Assembly: GCF_004327335.1 (NCBI RefSeq)
Contig: NZ_QJUO01000003.1
Location: 62,001 to 126,000 of the forward strand
Direction: 5' to 3'
Source of the DNA: Stutzerimonas kirkiae
GTDB taxonomy: Bacteria > Pseudomonadota > Gammaproteobacteria > Pseudomonadales > Pseudomonadaceae
DNA length: 64,000 bases
Under the pieces are notes generated by a model. The model was not told the origin of the DNA, searched no databases, and was given only the letters and a program-made list of their open reading frames with translations. Shown here one piece after another: positions 1 through 9,014 of the stretch. Both the position numbers and the translations under genes were made by a program. Positions within the stretch are counted from its first letter, which is position 1, and each line of letters opens with the position of its first letter.

Positions 1-1284
1 GCCGGGCTGGGCGCCGATATAGGTGCGCCGGTGTCCCTTGATTTCCGCTTCGTCGCGCATGCCGCCGACGCTGAAGCGGTAGAACGGCCTGCCCAGGGAC
101 TCGGCGATGGAGCGGCCGATGCTGGTCTTGCCGACGCCGGGAGGGCCGATCAGCAGCACGATGGCACCGCTGATTTCGCCCTTGAAGGCGCCGACGGCGA
201 GGAATTCGAGGATGCGGTTCTTGATGTCATCCAGGCCCGCATGGTGTTTGTCGAGCACTTTGCGCGCGCGCTTGAGGTCCAGCTTGTCCTTGCCGTGCAC
301 GCCCCACGGCAGGGCGGTGGCCCAATCCAGGTAATTGCGGGTCACGGCGTATTCCGGCGAGCCGGTTTCCAGGATAGAGAGTTTGTTCAGTTCCTCGTCG
401 ATGCGTTTGCGCGCGGCCGGCGGCAGTACCTTGCCTTGCAGGCGCTGCTGGAACTCGTCGGTATCGGCGCTGCGGTCGTCCTTGGTGATGCCCAGCTCGC
501 GCTGGATGATCTGCAACTGCTCCTTGAGGAAGAACTCCCGCTGGCGATCGCCGATCTTCCGGTTCACCTCGGCGGACAACTCGTTCTGCAGGTGGGCGAC
601 CTCGACTTCCTTGCGCAGCAGCGGTAGCACTTTTTCCATGCGCTTGAGGATCGGCACGCAGTCGAGCACCTCCTGCAGCTCATTGCCTGGCGCGGTGGTC
701 AGCGCCGCCGCGAAGTCGGTCAGTGGCGATGGCGCATTGGGGCTGAAGCGGTTGAGGTAATTCTTCAGCTCTTCGCTGTACAGCGGGTTGAGCGGCAGCA
801 ACTCCTTGATGGCGTTGATCAGCGCCATGCCGTAGGCCTTCACCTCGTCACGCGGGTCTTCGTCGCTCTGCGGGTACTCGACTTCCGCCAGGTAGGGCGG
901 CTGGCGGTGCAGCCAGCCGCGGATGCGCACCCGTGCCATGCCTTGGGCGACGAACTGCAATTTGCCACCCTCACGCGAGGCATGGTGGATGCGCACCATG
1001 GTGCCGTGTTCCGGCAGGCGCTCCGGGTCGAAGGGTTCGCCGGGGGCTGGCGGGCTGTCGAGATAGAACAGCGCCAGCCGCTTGTGCGGCGTGTTGGCGA
1101 CCCGCTCCAGGGTCTCTGCCCAGGGCTCCTCGTTGACGATGACCGGCAACACCTGGGCCGGAAAGAAGGGGCGGTTGTGAATCGGGATGATGTAGAGCTT
1201 GTCAGGCTGCTCCTGGTCCGGCAGCGCCAACTGGGTGGCGGAGATGAGTTCCTGATCGGCATTCCGGTCGGCGTTGTCGTTCAT
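1..1284 (-). CDS. ATP-dependent Lon-type protease (AsrA-like), N-terminal part
   Basis: This is the first 428 residues of a Lon-family AAA+ protease; the gene runs off the window start. An N-terminal LON substrate-binding domain leads into a central helical region, and the Walker A motif GPPGVGKT lies near residues 375-385, followed by the conserved [16 protein letters not shown] block. The sequence starts [13 protein letters not shown], unlike housekeeping Lon, which begins almost directly with the substrate domain. This form resembles the heat-shock/aminoglycoside-response protease AsrA of pseudomonads, which in P. aeruginosa lies close to the zinc-type TonB receptor, as here. The start is the ATG at 1282-1284. 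The proteolytic Ser-Lys domain lies outside the window. The Lon family is certain; the AsrA subtype is inferred from the N-terminus and the neighbour. Confidence 0.9.
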   Translation of the reverse strand, partial: MNDNADRNADQELISATQLALPDQEQPDKLYIIPIHNRPFFPAQVLPVIVNEEPWAETLERVANTPHKRLALFYLDSPPAPGEPFDPERLPEHGTMVRIHHASREGGKLQFVAQGMARVRIRGWLHRQPPYLAEVEYPQSDEDPRDEVKAYGMALINAIKELLPLNPLYSEELKNYLNRFSPNAPSPLTDFAAALTTAPGNELQEVLDCVPILKRMEKVLPLLRKEVEVAHLQNELSAEVNRKIGDRQREFFLKEQLQIIQRELGITKDDRSADTDEFQQRLQGKVLPPAARKRIDEELNKLSILETGSPEYAVTRNYLDWATALPWGVHGKDKLDLKRARKVLDKHHAGLDDIKNRILEFLAVGAFKGEISGAIVLLIGPPGVGKTSIGRSIAESLGRPFYRFSVGGMRDEAEIKGHRRTYIGAQPG

Positions 1285-1437
1285 TACTGCACCTTGGCTT
1301 CATACGTATTGGATAGATGGGGCGGTGGCCTGTGCTTTTCAACAGGTATACGCATGGACCCGTCCCGGTGTCGGGCTGTCGTGGTGTTCCGCAGGTCTGC
1401 GCCATGGGCATCGGATCTGGAGAGCGATAAGCTTTAA

Positions 1438-1454
1438 ATGTTACGTAATAACAT
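1438..1454 (+). promoter_or_regulatory. Zur-box-like operator
   Basis: The 17-bp site ATGTTACGTAATAACAT has perfect 6-bp inverted half-sites (ATGTTA and TAACAT) around five bases. This matches the known gammaproteobacterial Zur consensus (AATGTTATAnTATAACATT type). It lies about 130 bp upstream of the TonB receptor start, inside an AT-rich stretch suited to a promoter. Zinc-dependent repression of the receptor is an inference from motif and gene type. Confidence 0.7.
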
Positions 1455-1580
1455 GGTAATTTGTTTCTGCTTTGTCTCTCGACGCCCTGATGGGGCCCAC
1501 CGTTCTGCAATTTCGTTCCTTTTCCGTGTGCCGGGGTATCCGCCACGGCTGTGGGGCGAGGTACCTTTCTGGAGAATTAC

Positions 1581-3590
1581 ATGCAACTCATGCGTCATCC
1601 CCTGGCCTGGGCCGTGAGCCTGGCCTTTGTCTCCTGCGCCTGGGCCGATGAGCCAGTCAGACTGGACTCATCGGTGATCAGTGCCAGCCCGCTGTCCAGC
1701 CAGCGCCATGAAATGACGACTCCGGTCGAGGTGCTCGAAGGCGATGAACTGATGAAGCGCCGGGCGGCGACGATCGGTGAAACCCTGGACGGGCTGCCCG
1801 GGGTCAACTCCAGCAGTTTCGGCCCCGGTGTCGGCAGGCCGGTGATCCGCGGCCTGGATGGTGCCAGGGTGAAGGTGCTGAGCGACGGTGTCGAGGTACT
1901 GGATGCCTCTACTATCAGCCCTGACCATGCGGTGACCATCGAGCCCTTGCTGGCTGAGCGGATAGAGGTGCTCAAGGGCCCGGCGAGCCTGCTCTACGGT
2001 GGTGGCGCGATTGGTGGTGTAGTGAATGTCATCGACAAGAAAGTCCCGACCCGGGTGCCGGAAAAAGGCTATGAGGGCGAGGCGGAGATTCGTGCCAACA
2101 GCGTGGCGAACGAAGGTGCCGGTGTGTTCGGTATCACTGCGGGAAGTGGCAACTTTGCCGTTCGCGCCGAAGGCAGCAAGAGCCAGGCCAACGAATACGA
2201 CATTCCCTCCTCCGCGGGAAAGCAGGAAGGCGCCTATAACGACACCGACAGCTTTTCCCTGGGCGGCAGCTTCATCGGTGAACGCGGCTACATAGGACTG
2301 GCCTACAGCGAGCAGAACAAACGCTACGGTCTGCTGGCCCACGAACATGCCGATTGCCATGCCCATGGGGCAGGTGACTGGCATTGCGGGAGCCATGACG
2401 ACCATGACCATGACGAAGAACATGGCGAAGTGCCCTATATCAATATGGAGCAGAAGCGCTGGGACCTGCGTGGCGATCTCCAGGACCCGTTGCCAGGCTT
2501 CGAGAAGGCCAGGCTGCGTGTGGGGCACAACCAGTATCGGCATGATGAAATCGAAGGTGATGAAATCGGCACCCGCTTCAAGAACGATGCGACCGATGCC
2601 CGTATCGAACTGACTCACCAGCCGCTGTTCGGCTGGCGTGGCGTCCTGGGTGCACAGACCCTGCGGCGTGACTTCGAAACCACCGGGGAAGAGGCCTATG
2701 TGCCGCCGACCGTGACTCGCAACCACGGTATCTTCCTGCTGGAAGAGTACAGCGCCGGGGCCTGGCGCTATGAGCTGGGCCTGCGCCACGAGTGGCAGAA
2801 TATCGATGCCGAAGGCGCCAGGGATACCCGCCATGATGGGACTTCCGTCTCGGCCGGGGCGGTCTGGACCTTCGCCCCCGAGTACTCCCTGGGCTTCTCG
2901 CTGTCCCGTTCGCAGCGCCTGCCGACGGCCGAAGAGCTCTACGCCAACGGCCCGCACGCGGCATCGCGTACCGTCGAACTGGGCGATGCGAACCTGGATG
3001 AAGAAACCTCGCACAATGCCGAGCTGACCCTGCGCAAGTTCGCCGGACGCACGACCTTCAGCTTCAGCCTGTTCCGCAACCAGGTGAACGACTTCATCTA
3101 TGCCGCCGATACCGGTCATGACGTGGGTGGTGGCTATCGCGAAATCGAATACCGGCAGCAGGATGCGGTATTGACCGGGGTCGAAGGCGAGGTGCGTTTC
3201 CAGGCAAGCGAAGCGACTGCCTTTACGCTGTTCGGCGACCATGTGCGTGGCAAGCTGCGCGATGGCGGCGGCGATCTGCCACGCATCCCGGCCGACCGCC
3301 TCGGCGTACGGCTGGAGCAGCGCTTCAGTCCCGCCATCGACGGGCAACTGGAGTTCTACCGTGTGCAACGCCAGGACAGTATCGCTTCCTATGAAAGCGA
3401 AACCGCCGGCTACAACATGCTGGGAGCCGGGCTCAGCTACAGTGGTTCGCTGAGCCAGACCGACTACACCCTCTACCTGAAAGGCAACAACCTGCTGGAC
3501 GAGAAGGCGCGCAACCATACCTCGCTAATCAAGGATGAGGTGCTGCTGCCTGGGCGTAACCTGATGGTGGGCGTTCGCCTGGCGTTCTGA
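1581..3590 (+). CDS. znuD: TonB-dependent outer-membrane receptor, ZnuD-like zinc receptor
   Basis: A 669-residue TonB-dependent receptor with a signal peptide (MQLMRHPLAWAVSLAF, cleavage after SCAWA), an N-terminal plug domain (TPVEVLEGDEL, RPVIRGLDGARVKVL, LYGGGAIGGVVNV) and a C-terminal beta-barrel ending in a terminal Phe (GVRLAF). An extracellular loop around residues 253-283 is packed with His, Asp and Cys (HEHADCHAHG, HDDHDHDEEHG), the hallmark of ZnuD-type zinc receptors. The ATG at 1581 was chosen over an upstream in-frame start because GGAG lies at 1571-1574. The Zur-like box upstream supports zinc-starvation induction. It stands alone as a transcription unit, with a hairpin after its stop. 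Heme uptake has been reported for some relatives, so zinc is likely but not proven to be the only ligand. Confidence 0.88.
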   Translation: MQLMRHPLAWAVSLAFVSCAWADEPVRLDSSVISASPLSSQRHEMTTPVEVLEGDELMKRRAATIGETLDGLPGVNSSSFGPGVGRPVIRGLDGARVKVLSDGVEVLDASTISPDHAVTIEPLLAERIEVLKGPASLLYGGGAIGGVVNVIDKKVPTRVPEKGYEGEAEIRANSVANEGAGVFGITAGSGNFAVRAEGSKSQANEYDIPSSAGKQEGAYNDTDSFSLGGSFIGERGYIGLAYSEQNKRYGLLAHEHADCHAHGAGDWHCGSHDDHDHDEEHGEVPYINMEQKRWDLRGDLQDPLPGFEKARLRVGHNQYRHDEIEGDEIGTRFKNDATDARIELTHQPLFGWRGVLGAQTLRRDFETTGEEAYVPPTVTRNHGIFLLEEYSAGAWRYELGLRHEWQNIDAEGARDTRHDGTSVSAGAVWTFAPEYSLGFSLSRSQRLPTAEELYANGPHAASRTVELGDANLDEETSHNAELTLRKFAGRTTFSFSLFRNQVNDFIYAADTGHDVGGGYREIEYRQQDAVLTGVEGEVRFQASEATAFTLFGDHVRGKLRDGGGDLPRIPADRLGVRLEQRFSPAIDGQLEFYRVQRQDSIASYESETAGYNMLGAGLSYSGSLSQTDYTLYLKGNNLLDEKARNHTSLIKDEVLLPGRNLMVGVRLAF

Positions 3591-3604
3591 TCGTGTTCTA
3601 TCGG

Positions 3605-3629
3605 GATGGCCCGTACTTCACGGGCCATC
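3605..3629. terminator. Hairpin between convergent genes
   Basis: GATGGCCCGT and ACGGGCCATC form a perfect 10-bp stem around a 5-base loop, between the convergent receptor and DMT transporter genes. There is no strong T-tract on either side, so a bidirectional terminator role is an inference from stem strength and position. Confidence 0.5.
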
Positions 3630-3662
3630 TCCGGCTCGCTCCCGACGGTGTGCAACGCACCG

Positions 3663-4568
3663 TCAGCGATGCCGGTAGCTCAGCAGCAGAATGCCGCTGA
3701 GCACGATGGCGCCGCCCAGCATCTGCAATGCATTCAGCGTTTGCCCGAGAATCAGCCAGCCCAGCACCAGGGTCGCGACCGGTTCGATGTTCATCACGGG
3801 CGCGTTGCGCTGCATGTCGAGGCGCGGCATGGTGACGAACAGGATGGAAAACCCGGTTCCGTAGAGCAGCGCCAGCACGCCAAGCGCCAGCCAGCCGTGC
3901 AGGTGTTGCGGCAGTCCGAGCGCCGAGGGCATCAGGTCGGTAGCGCCGATCAGTGCCGCACTGGAGAACACCACCGACATCGACAGCAGGCTGCGTACCG
4001 AGCCGCGCATATCCTGCAACTTATGGTCCGACACCCAGAGTGCCGAGGCGAACAACAGCGCCCCGCACAGGGCCAGCAACACGCCATTTTTCCAGGTTGT
4101 GGAAACGGGGCCGCTGCCGGCGAGTTGTCCGGGTACGTCGAGGGCGCATACCAGGCCCACCAGGATCAGCAGCATCAGCAGGCCCTGGCGCAGGCTCGGC
4201 CTGGGGCCACCAAGCCCCCAGGTCAGCAAGGCCAGCAGAATGGGAAACAGATTGGCCACCAGCAGAGCCAGCGCGACCGGTATGCGAGCCACCGCGGAGT
4301 AGAGGCAAAGACTCTGCCCGGCGATAAGAAGCCCCAGCAGGATCTGCCAGCCCCAGGCATACCTGCCCAGGCGAATGGCATGGCCCTGCCAGACGATGAT
4401 TACCCCCAGTACCAGCGCGGTGGCTCCCGAGCGGCACAGCACGGCCAGCAGAACGCCGGTGCCGTCATCGAAGGCGATACGCGCAGCGATATGGTTGCCG
4501 GCAAAGGCACAACCCAGTGCCAGCAGGAGCATGACGGCAAGGCGGCGCGGTAGCAGGGTGGTAGGCAT
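3663..4568 (-). CDS. DMT-superfamily transporter (EamA family)
   Basis: A 301-residue integral membrane protein with about ten hydrophobic segments and two EamA repeats. The second repeat ends in the usual signature (NIEPVATLVLGWLILGQ). EamA proteins are inner-membrane exporters of small metabolites such as amino acids; the substrate cannot be read from sequence. The start MPTTLLPRRLAVMLL is chosen because a cationic N-terminus followed directly by the first membrane helix is typical; there is no clear ribosome site, and a start 13 or 21 codons upstream is possible. It is a single-gene unit, divergent from the ycaO gene. Confidence 0.8.
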   Translation of the reverse strand: MPTTLLPRRLAVMLLLALGCAFAGNHIAARIAFDDGTGVLLAVLCRSGATALVLGVIIVWQGHAIRLGRYAWGWQILLGLLIAGQSLCLYSAVARIPVALALLVANLFPILLALLTWGLGGPRPSLRQGLLMLLILVGLVCALDVPGQLAGSGPVSTTWKNGVLLALCGALLFASALWVSDHKLQDMRGSVRSLLSMSVVFSSAALIGATDLMPSALGLPQHLHGWLALGVLALLYGTGFSILFVTMPRLDMQRNAPVMNIEPVATLVLGWLILGQTLNALQMLGGAIVLSGILLLSYRHR

Positions 4569-4829
4569 CGGTAATGAAAACGGAGCTACGGAAGGGGGCG
4601 CTAACATGCCCTGATTCCAGGAGCACGGCAAGTGAGCGATGCGCGCCCGTCAGGGCAGTCGGGGGAGAGAAACATGCGCAGCCCAAGGCCACAGGCATGC
4701 CCTCGAGACGGGCCCGCAACGGGCACAGCGCCACGAATCTTTTGTCCAGTGCCGGAAAGCCCGGGATTTTCGCCCGAAAAACCGGATAATGCCGGCCGAT
4801 TCGTCTTGCTCGCTATCCTGGTGCCCCGC

Positions 4830-7040
4830 ATGGAAATAAAGGTCAACTTTCTCGACAACCTCCGGCTCGAAGCCCGGTTCGATGACTTCACGGTGATTGC
4901 CGACCAGCCGATCCGCTACAAGGGCGATGGCTCGGCGCCGGGGCCGTTCGACTATTTCCTGGCATCCTCGGCCTTGTGCGCGGCCTATTTCGTCAAGCTC
5001 TACTGCCAGACGCGCAACATTCCCACCGAGAACATCCGGCTGTCGCAGAACAACATCGTCGACCCGGAGAACCGCTACCAGCAGATCCTCAAGATCCAGG
5101 TCGAGCTGCCCGAGGACATTTCCGAGAAGGACCGCCAGGGCATCCTGCGTTCCATCGACCGTTGTACCGTGAAGAAGGTGGTGCAGACCGGCCCCGAATT
5201 CATCATCGAGGATGTCGAAAACCTCGACGCCGATGCCCAGGCGCTGCTGATGCCGGTGCTGGACAGCACCACCCGCATCCCGGGCAAGGACCTGCCACTG
5301 GAGCAGACCATCGCCAATATGTCCGGCATCCTGGCGGGCCTTGGCATGAAGATCGAGATCGCTTCGTGGCGCAATATCGTGCCCAACGTGTGGTCGCTGC
5401 ATGTCCGTGATGCGCATTCGCCGATGTGCTTTACCAACGGCAAGGGGGCGACCAAGGAAAGCGCCCTGGCGTCGGCGCTGGGCGAGTTCATCGAGCGGCT
5501 GAACTGCAATTTCTTCTACAACGACCAGTTCTGGGGCGAGGACATCGCCAACGCGGCGTTCGTGCATTACCCGGACGAGCGCTGGTTCAAGCCGGGGCGC
5601 AAGGACGCGCTGCCGGCAGGAATCCTCGACGAGCATTGCCTGGCGATCTACGACCCCGAGGGCGAGCTGCGCGGCTCGCACCTGTACGACACCAACTCCG
5701 GCAACACGGCGCGGGGCATCTGTTCGCTGCCGTTCGTGCGCCAGTCGGATGGCCAGGTGGTGTATTTCCCGTCCAACCTGATCGAGAACCTCTACCTCAG
5801 CAACGGTATGAGCGCCGGCAACACCCTGGCCGAAGCCCAGGTGCAGTGCCTGTCGGAAATCTTCGAGCGTGCGGTGAAGCGGGAAATCCTCGAAGGCGAA
5901 CTGGCCCTGCCGGACGTGCCACAGGACGTGCTGGCCAAGTACCCGAGTATCCTCGCCGGTATCCAGGGGCTGGAAGAGCAGGGCTTCCCGGTGCTGGTCA
6001 AGGATGCCTCGCTCGGCGGTGAATTCCCGGTGATGTGCGTCACCCTGATGAACCCGCGTACTGGCGGTGTGTTCGCCTCGTTCGGCGCGCACCCGAGCTT
6101 CGCGGTGGCGCTGGAGCGCAGCCTGACCGAGCTGCTCCAGGGCCGCAGCTTCGAGGGCCTCAACGATCTGCCCCAGCCGACCTTCGAAAGCCAGGCGCTG
6201 ACCGAGCCGAACAACTTCGTCGAACACTTCATCGACTCCAGCGGCGTGGTGTCGTGGCGCTTCTTCAGCGCCAGGGCCGACTTCGAGTTCGTCGAGTGGG
6301 ACTTCTCCGGCCAGGGTGAGGGCGCCAACGCCGAAGAAGCCGCGACCCTGTTCGGCATCCTCGAAGGCATGGGCCATGAGGTCTATATGGCCGTGTATGA
6401 GCACCTGGGGGCCACGGCCTGCCGCATCCTGGTGCCGGGGTACTCGGAGGTCTACCCGGTGGAAGACCTGATCTGGGATAACACCAACAAGGCACTGGCG
6501 TTCCGCGAAGACATCCTCAACCTGCACCGCCTGGACGATGCCGGCCTGCAGGCATTGGTCGAGCGCCTGGAAGACAGCGAACTGGATGACTACACAGACA
6601 TCACCACCCTGATCGGCGTCGAGTTCGACGACAACACCACCTGGGGCCAGTTGACCATCCTGGAGCTGAAGCTGCTGATCCATCTCGCCCTGCAGCGACT
6701 GGAAGAGGCGAAAGAGCTGGTCGAGGCCTTCCTGCAGTACAACGACAACACGGTCGAGCGCGGCCTGTTCTACCAGGCCATGAATGTGGCGCTGGAGGTG
6801 GTACTGGACGACGAACTGGAAATGGGCGACTACCAAGCCAACTTCCGCCGTATGTTCGGCAATCCGCGCATGGACGCGGTACTGGGCTCGCTGGACGGCA
6901 GCGTGCGCTTCTTCGGCCTGGCGCCCACGAGCATGAAGCTGGAAGGTCTCGACCGGCACCAGCGGCTGATCGACAGCTACAGGAAACTGCACGCTGCACG
7001 GGCCTGTGCCGTGTCTTCCGCGGGGACCGTCGGAACGTGA
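4830..7040 (+). CDS. ycaO: OsmC-YcaO fusion protein
   Basis: A 736-residue protein with two parts. Residues 1-140 form an OsmC-like domain (YKGDGSAPGPFDYFLASSALCAAYFVKLYC, quoted in outline only by its start YKGDGSAPGPFDYF). The rest is a YcaO domain with the characteristic nucleotide-binding acidic motifs: SALASALGEFIERL near 209-222 and AEAQVQCLSEIFERA near 332-347. YcaO enzymes activate amide backbones with ATP; E. coli YcaO is reported to assist beta-methylthiolation of ribosomal protein S12. No precursor peptide or RiPP partner gene is adjacent, so a housekeeping role is more likely than natural-product synthesis. The start MEIKVNFLDN is chosen because OsmC homology begins there; upstream in-frame starts only add low-complexity sequence. 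Confidence 0.87.
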   Translation: MEIKVNFLDNLRLEARFDDFTVIADQPIRYKGDGSAPGPFDYFLASSALCAAYFVKLYCQTRNIPTENIRLSQNNIVDPENRYQQILKIQVELPEDISEKDRQGILRSIDRCTVKKVVQTGPEFIIEDVENLDADAQALLMPVLDSTTRIPGKDLPLEQTIANMSGILAGLGMKIEIASWRNIVPNVWSLHVRDAHSPMCFTNGKGATKESALASALGEFIERLNCNFFYNDQFWGEDIANAAFVHYPDERWFKPGRKDALPAGILDEHCLAIYDPEGELRGSHLYDTNSGNTARGICSLPFVRQSDGQVVYFPSNLIENLYLSNGMSAGNTLAEAQVQCLSEIFERAVKREILEGELALPDVPQDVLAKYPSILAGIQGLEEQGFPVLVKDASLGGEFPVMCVTLMNPRTGGVFASFGAHPSFAVALERSLTELLQGRSFEGLNDLPQPTFESQALTEPNNFVEHFIDSSGVVSWRFFSARADFEFVEWDFSGQGEGANAEEAATLFGILEGMGHEVYMAVYEHLGATACRILVPGYSEVYPVEDLIWDNTNKALAFREDILNLHRLDDAGLQALVERLEDSELDDYTDITTLIGVEFDDNTTWGQLTILELKLLIHLALQRLEEAKELVEAFLQYNDNTVERGLFYQAMNVALEVVLDDELEMGDYQANFRRMFGNPRMDAVLGSLDGSVRFFGLAPTSMKLEGLDRHQRLIDSYRKLHAARACAVSSAGTVGT

Positions 7041-7091
7041 CATTGGGCAAGGCTGTCCTTTTATCGAGAGATACTCAGGAGAGCCTTTGCC

Positions 7092-7421
7092 ATGTACCCC
7101 AGAACCCCGGATGGCCGTTACTTCGTCGTCAAGGAAAGGCTATGGCGCTGCAGCGATCCGGCACTGTCGGAAGAGCGGCGGCAAAGGCTGGTGAACGAGC
7201 TGATGCAGGCGCGCCGAGAGGTAAAGCAGGCCAAGGCCAATGACGATGCCGCCGCGCTGAAGGTAGCAAGGGCAAGGGTCGATGCCAGCAAAATTGCCCT
7301 GGGTGAGCGCGGCGCGCCCTGGTGGAACGATGGCAGCCCCGACTACAACCGTCAGCGTGTCACTCGAACACCCTATGCAGAGTGGTTCCTGGCGCTGACG
7401 GGCCAGCAGGGAGAGCGCTGA
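7092..7421 (+). CDS. Conserved hypothetical protein, 109 aa
   Basis: A small charged protein of 109 residues beginning MYPRTPDGRYFVV, preceded by a good ribosome site (AGGAGAG at about 7077-7083). The middle is a helical Arg/Lys/Ala-rich stretch (about residues 25-70); the end carries WWNDGSPDYNR and TPYAEWF motifs. No catalytic residues or membrane segments are visible. It lies 50 bp after ycaO on the same strand and may be co-transcribed. I recognise it as a conserved small family of pseudomonads and other proteobacteria but know no function. Confidence 0.75.
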   Translation: MYPRTPDGRYFVVKERLWRCSDPALSEERRQRLVNELMQARREVKQAKANDDAAALKVARARVDASKIALGERGAPWWNDGSPDYNRQRVTRTPYAEWFLALTGQQGER

Positions 7422-7513
7422 CTCAACGCACCTGAGGCCAGCTCTCTGTCACCGGGCAAGCCCTCTGCCGTTTTCGACACTTCTTCGATACTTCTGTCCC
7501 CTGAAATGCAAAA

Positions 7514-7541
7514 AGCCCCGAAAATCCTTTGATTTTCAGGG
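7514..7541 (-). terminator. Rho-independent terminator of tRNA-Gly
   Basis: On the minus strand, GCCCTGAAAATC and GATTTTCGGGGC form a stem with one bulge, followed by TTTTTGC. It lies just downstream of the tRNA-Gly 3' end. Confidence 0.75.
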
Positions 7542-7558
7542 CCTTGGGTGAAGCAATC

Positions 7559-7632
7559 TGGAGCGGGCGATGGGAATCGAACCCACGGCTCTAGCTTGGG
7601 AAGCTAGGGTATTACCATTATACGACGCCCGC
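7559..7632 (-). tRNA. tRNA-Gly (anticodon CCC)
   Basis: A 74-nt tRNA on the minus strand with an encoded CCA end. The 7-bp acceptor stem GCGGGCG/CGCCCGC, D-arm, the anticodon stem CTAGC/GCTAG with loop TTCCCAA, and the T-arm GGTTCGATTCC are all visible. The central CCC in the loop makes it the tRNA reading GGG glycine codons. Confidence 0.95.
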
Positions 7633-7693
7633 TATAAGCGGTAGCCGGAGCTGTCCGCGAATTGCAGGGTGCTTTTTACCAGAAGCGGCTGCG

Positions 7694-7701
7694 GAAAAAA
7701 A
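7694..7701. repeat. 8-bp target-site duplication, left (copy 1)
   Basis: GAAAAAAA directly left of the insertion sequence is repeated exactly at 9007-9014 on its right. An 8-bp duplication is the usual size for ISL3-family elements. Confidence 0.85.
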
Positions 7702-9006
7702 GGTTCATCGCACTTTCCCGGGGAAGGCGGCCTTGATTTTCAGGAAGAAGTAGTCCGAGTCCCGGAAGCCATAGGCCATGCGCTTGATCACCTTGATGCG
7801 GTTATTCACACCCTCCAGCAGGCTGGTATGCATCGGGAAATTGGCGCTGGCGAGGATGCCGCGGATATAACGCCCGAGGTTTTTGGCGAAACGCTGTAGT
7901 GGTGCCAAGCCACTGTCACGGGCCTGCCGTAGCCAGGCCCGCCAGCGTTGCCAGCCTTCCCATACGCTCGGGGCGTACCAGACTTCCTTCAATGCGTCCT
8001 TGAGCACATAAACCGTAGCCAAGGGTTGGTTGGCGGCGAGCAGTTCCTGCAACTGCACGGCTTGTCCGTCCTTGAGGTTCTCAGGGTTGCGCAGGAGCAG
8101 CCAGCGACTGCGCTTGACCACTTTGCGTGCCGGTTTGTCGTCGCGCAGGAGGTTGGCCTGATCGACACGAATGCGGTCGATCACCTCACGCCCGTAGCGC
8201 GCCACCACATGGAACAGGTCGTACACCACTTCGGCTTGAGGGCAATGCTGCTTCACCTCCAGATCGAAGGCGGTGTTCATGTCCATCGCCACCGCTTCGA
8301 TTTGCTGGCAGCGCTCACCGAGCAACTCGAAGAACGGTCGAATGGCCTCACGGCTATTGCCGTGACCAACCCACAGCACCCGCGTTCGCTCGGCGTCCAT
8401 GATCACCGTGGCGTAGCGGTGGCCTTTGTGCAAGGAGAACTCATCCATCACCAGGCGACGCACGGCGCCCGGCTCGAAGGCCCCGACCTGCGTCTCCAGG
8501 CGGCGTTTGTCGAGCGCCTTGAGGGTGTGCCAGTGCAAGCCGGTCAGTTGGCTGACGTGGCTGATGGGCAGTATCCGCAGCAAGCCTTCGAGCCAGGCCC
8601 GTAAACGCTGAGTCAGACGGGAAGCCGGCTCCAGCCAATCGATCCGCTCGGTCACTCGCCCACAGCGCAGGCAGTCGACGCGACGCATGGGCAGTTGGAG
8701 CAGGACTCGTTGATCCAACAAGTCGCGGTCACGTACTTGGCGCAGGCGCCGCTCATGAATCAATGGACTGGGCTGCTGACAGCGCCCGCACCGGGGCACT
8801 TGCGTGGCTTGGGGTTCCAGCTCAATCAGCAGGGTGTTTTCAGCTACGGGGCGAGAGGCGACGACTTCGTAGCCTGGCCAGAAAGCGGCAAGATCAATAG
8901 GATGCATGGCGACAGCAGGGACAGGTGAAGGGTGTGTTTGGCGACTGCCAATTTACCTGCTTCCCTGCCTGTCAACTCGCTCTTCCCCCAGAGTCCGCGA
9001 TGAACC
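7702..9006 (-). mobile_element. ISL3-family insertion sequence, copy 1 (intact)
   Basis: A 1305-bp element bounded by perfect 10-bp terminal inverted repeats (GGTTCATCGC at the left, GCGATGAACC at the right) and a perfect 8-bp duplication GAAAAAAA. It encodes one transposase. A second, almost identical copy lies at 28996-30302 in the same orientation; comparing the two copies fixes the ends precisely. The complete duplication shows that this copy arrived by simple transposition and has not been rearranged since. Confidence 0.93.
7705..8907 (-). CDS. tnpA: ISL3-family transposase, copy 1
   Basis: A 400-residue DDE transposase of the ISL3 family. An N-terminal zinc ribbon (C40xxC43 and C79xxC82) and a helix-turn-helix region precede the catalytic core. 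The likely catalytic triad is D155 (VMDEF), D209 (AMDMN) and E365 (LLEGVNN). The C-terminus GFRDSDYFFLKI is typical of the family. The reading frame is open and full length, so the element is probably active. It differs from the second copy at about seven residues (for example I90, V149, L152 and S158 here). Confidence 0.93.
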   Translation of the reverse strand: MHPIDLAAFWPGYEVVASRPVAENTLLIELEPQATQVPRCGRCQQPSPLIHERRLRQVRDRDLLDQRVLLQLPMRRVDCLRCGRVTERIDWLEPASRLTQRLRAWLEGLLRILPISHVSQLTGLHWHTLKALDKRRLETQVGAFEPGAVRRLVMDEFSLHKGHRYATVIMDAERTRVLWVGHGNSREAIRPFFELLGERCQQIEAVAMDMNTAFDLEVKQHCPQAEVVYDLFHVVARYGREVIDRIRVDQANLLRDDKPARKVVKRSRWLLLRNPENLKDGQAVQLQELLAANQPLATVYVLKDALKEVWYAPSVWEGWQRWRAWLRQARDSGLAPLQRFAKNLGRYIRGILASANFPMHTSLLEGVNNRIKVIKRMAYGFRDSDYFFLKIKAAFPGKVR

Positions 9007-9014
9007 GAAAAAAA

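Noticed and set aside
1668-3518. Long antisense open frame opposite the zinc receptor (616 codons)
   Set aside because: It is the shadow of a high-GC coding strand; the translated sequence has no family pattern, and the opposite frame is a clear TonB receptor. The same applies to 4650-7043, 10195-11955, 39881-42796 and 50004-52067.
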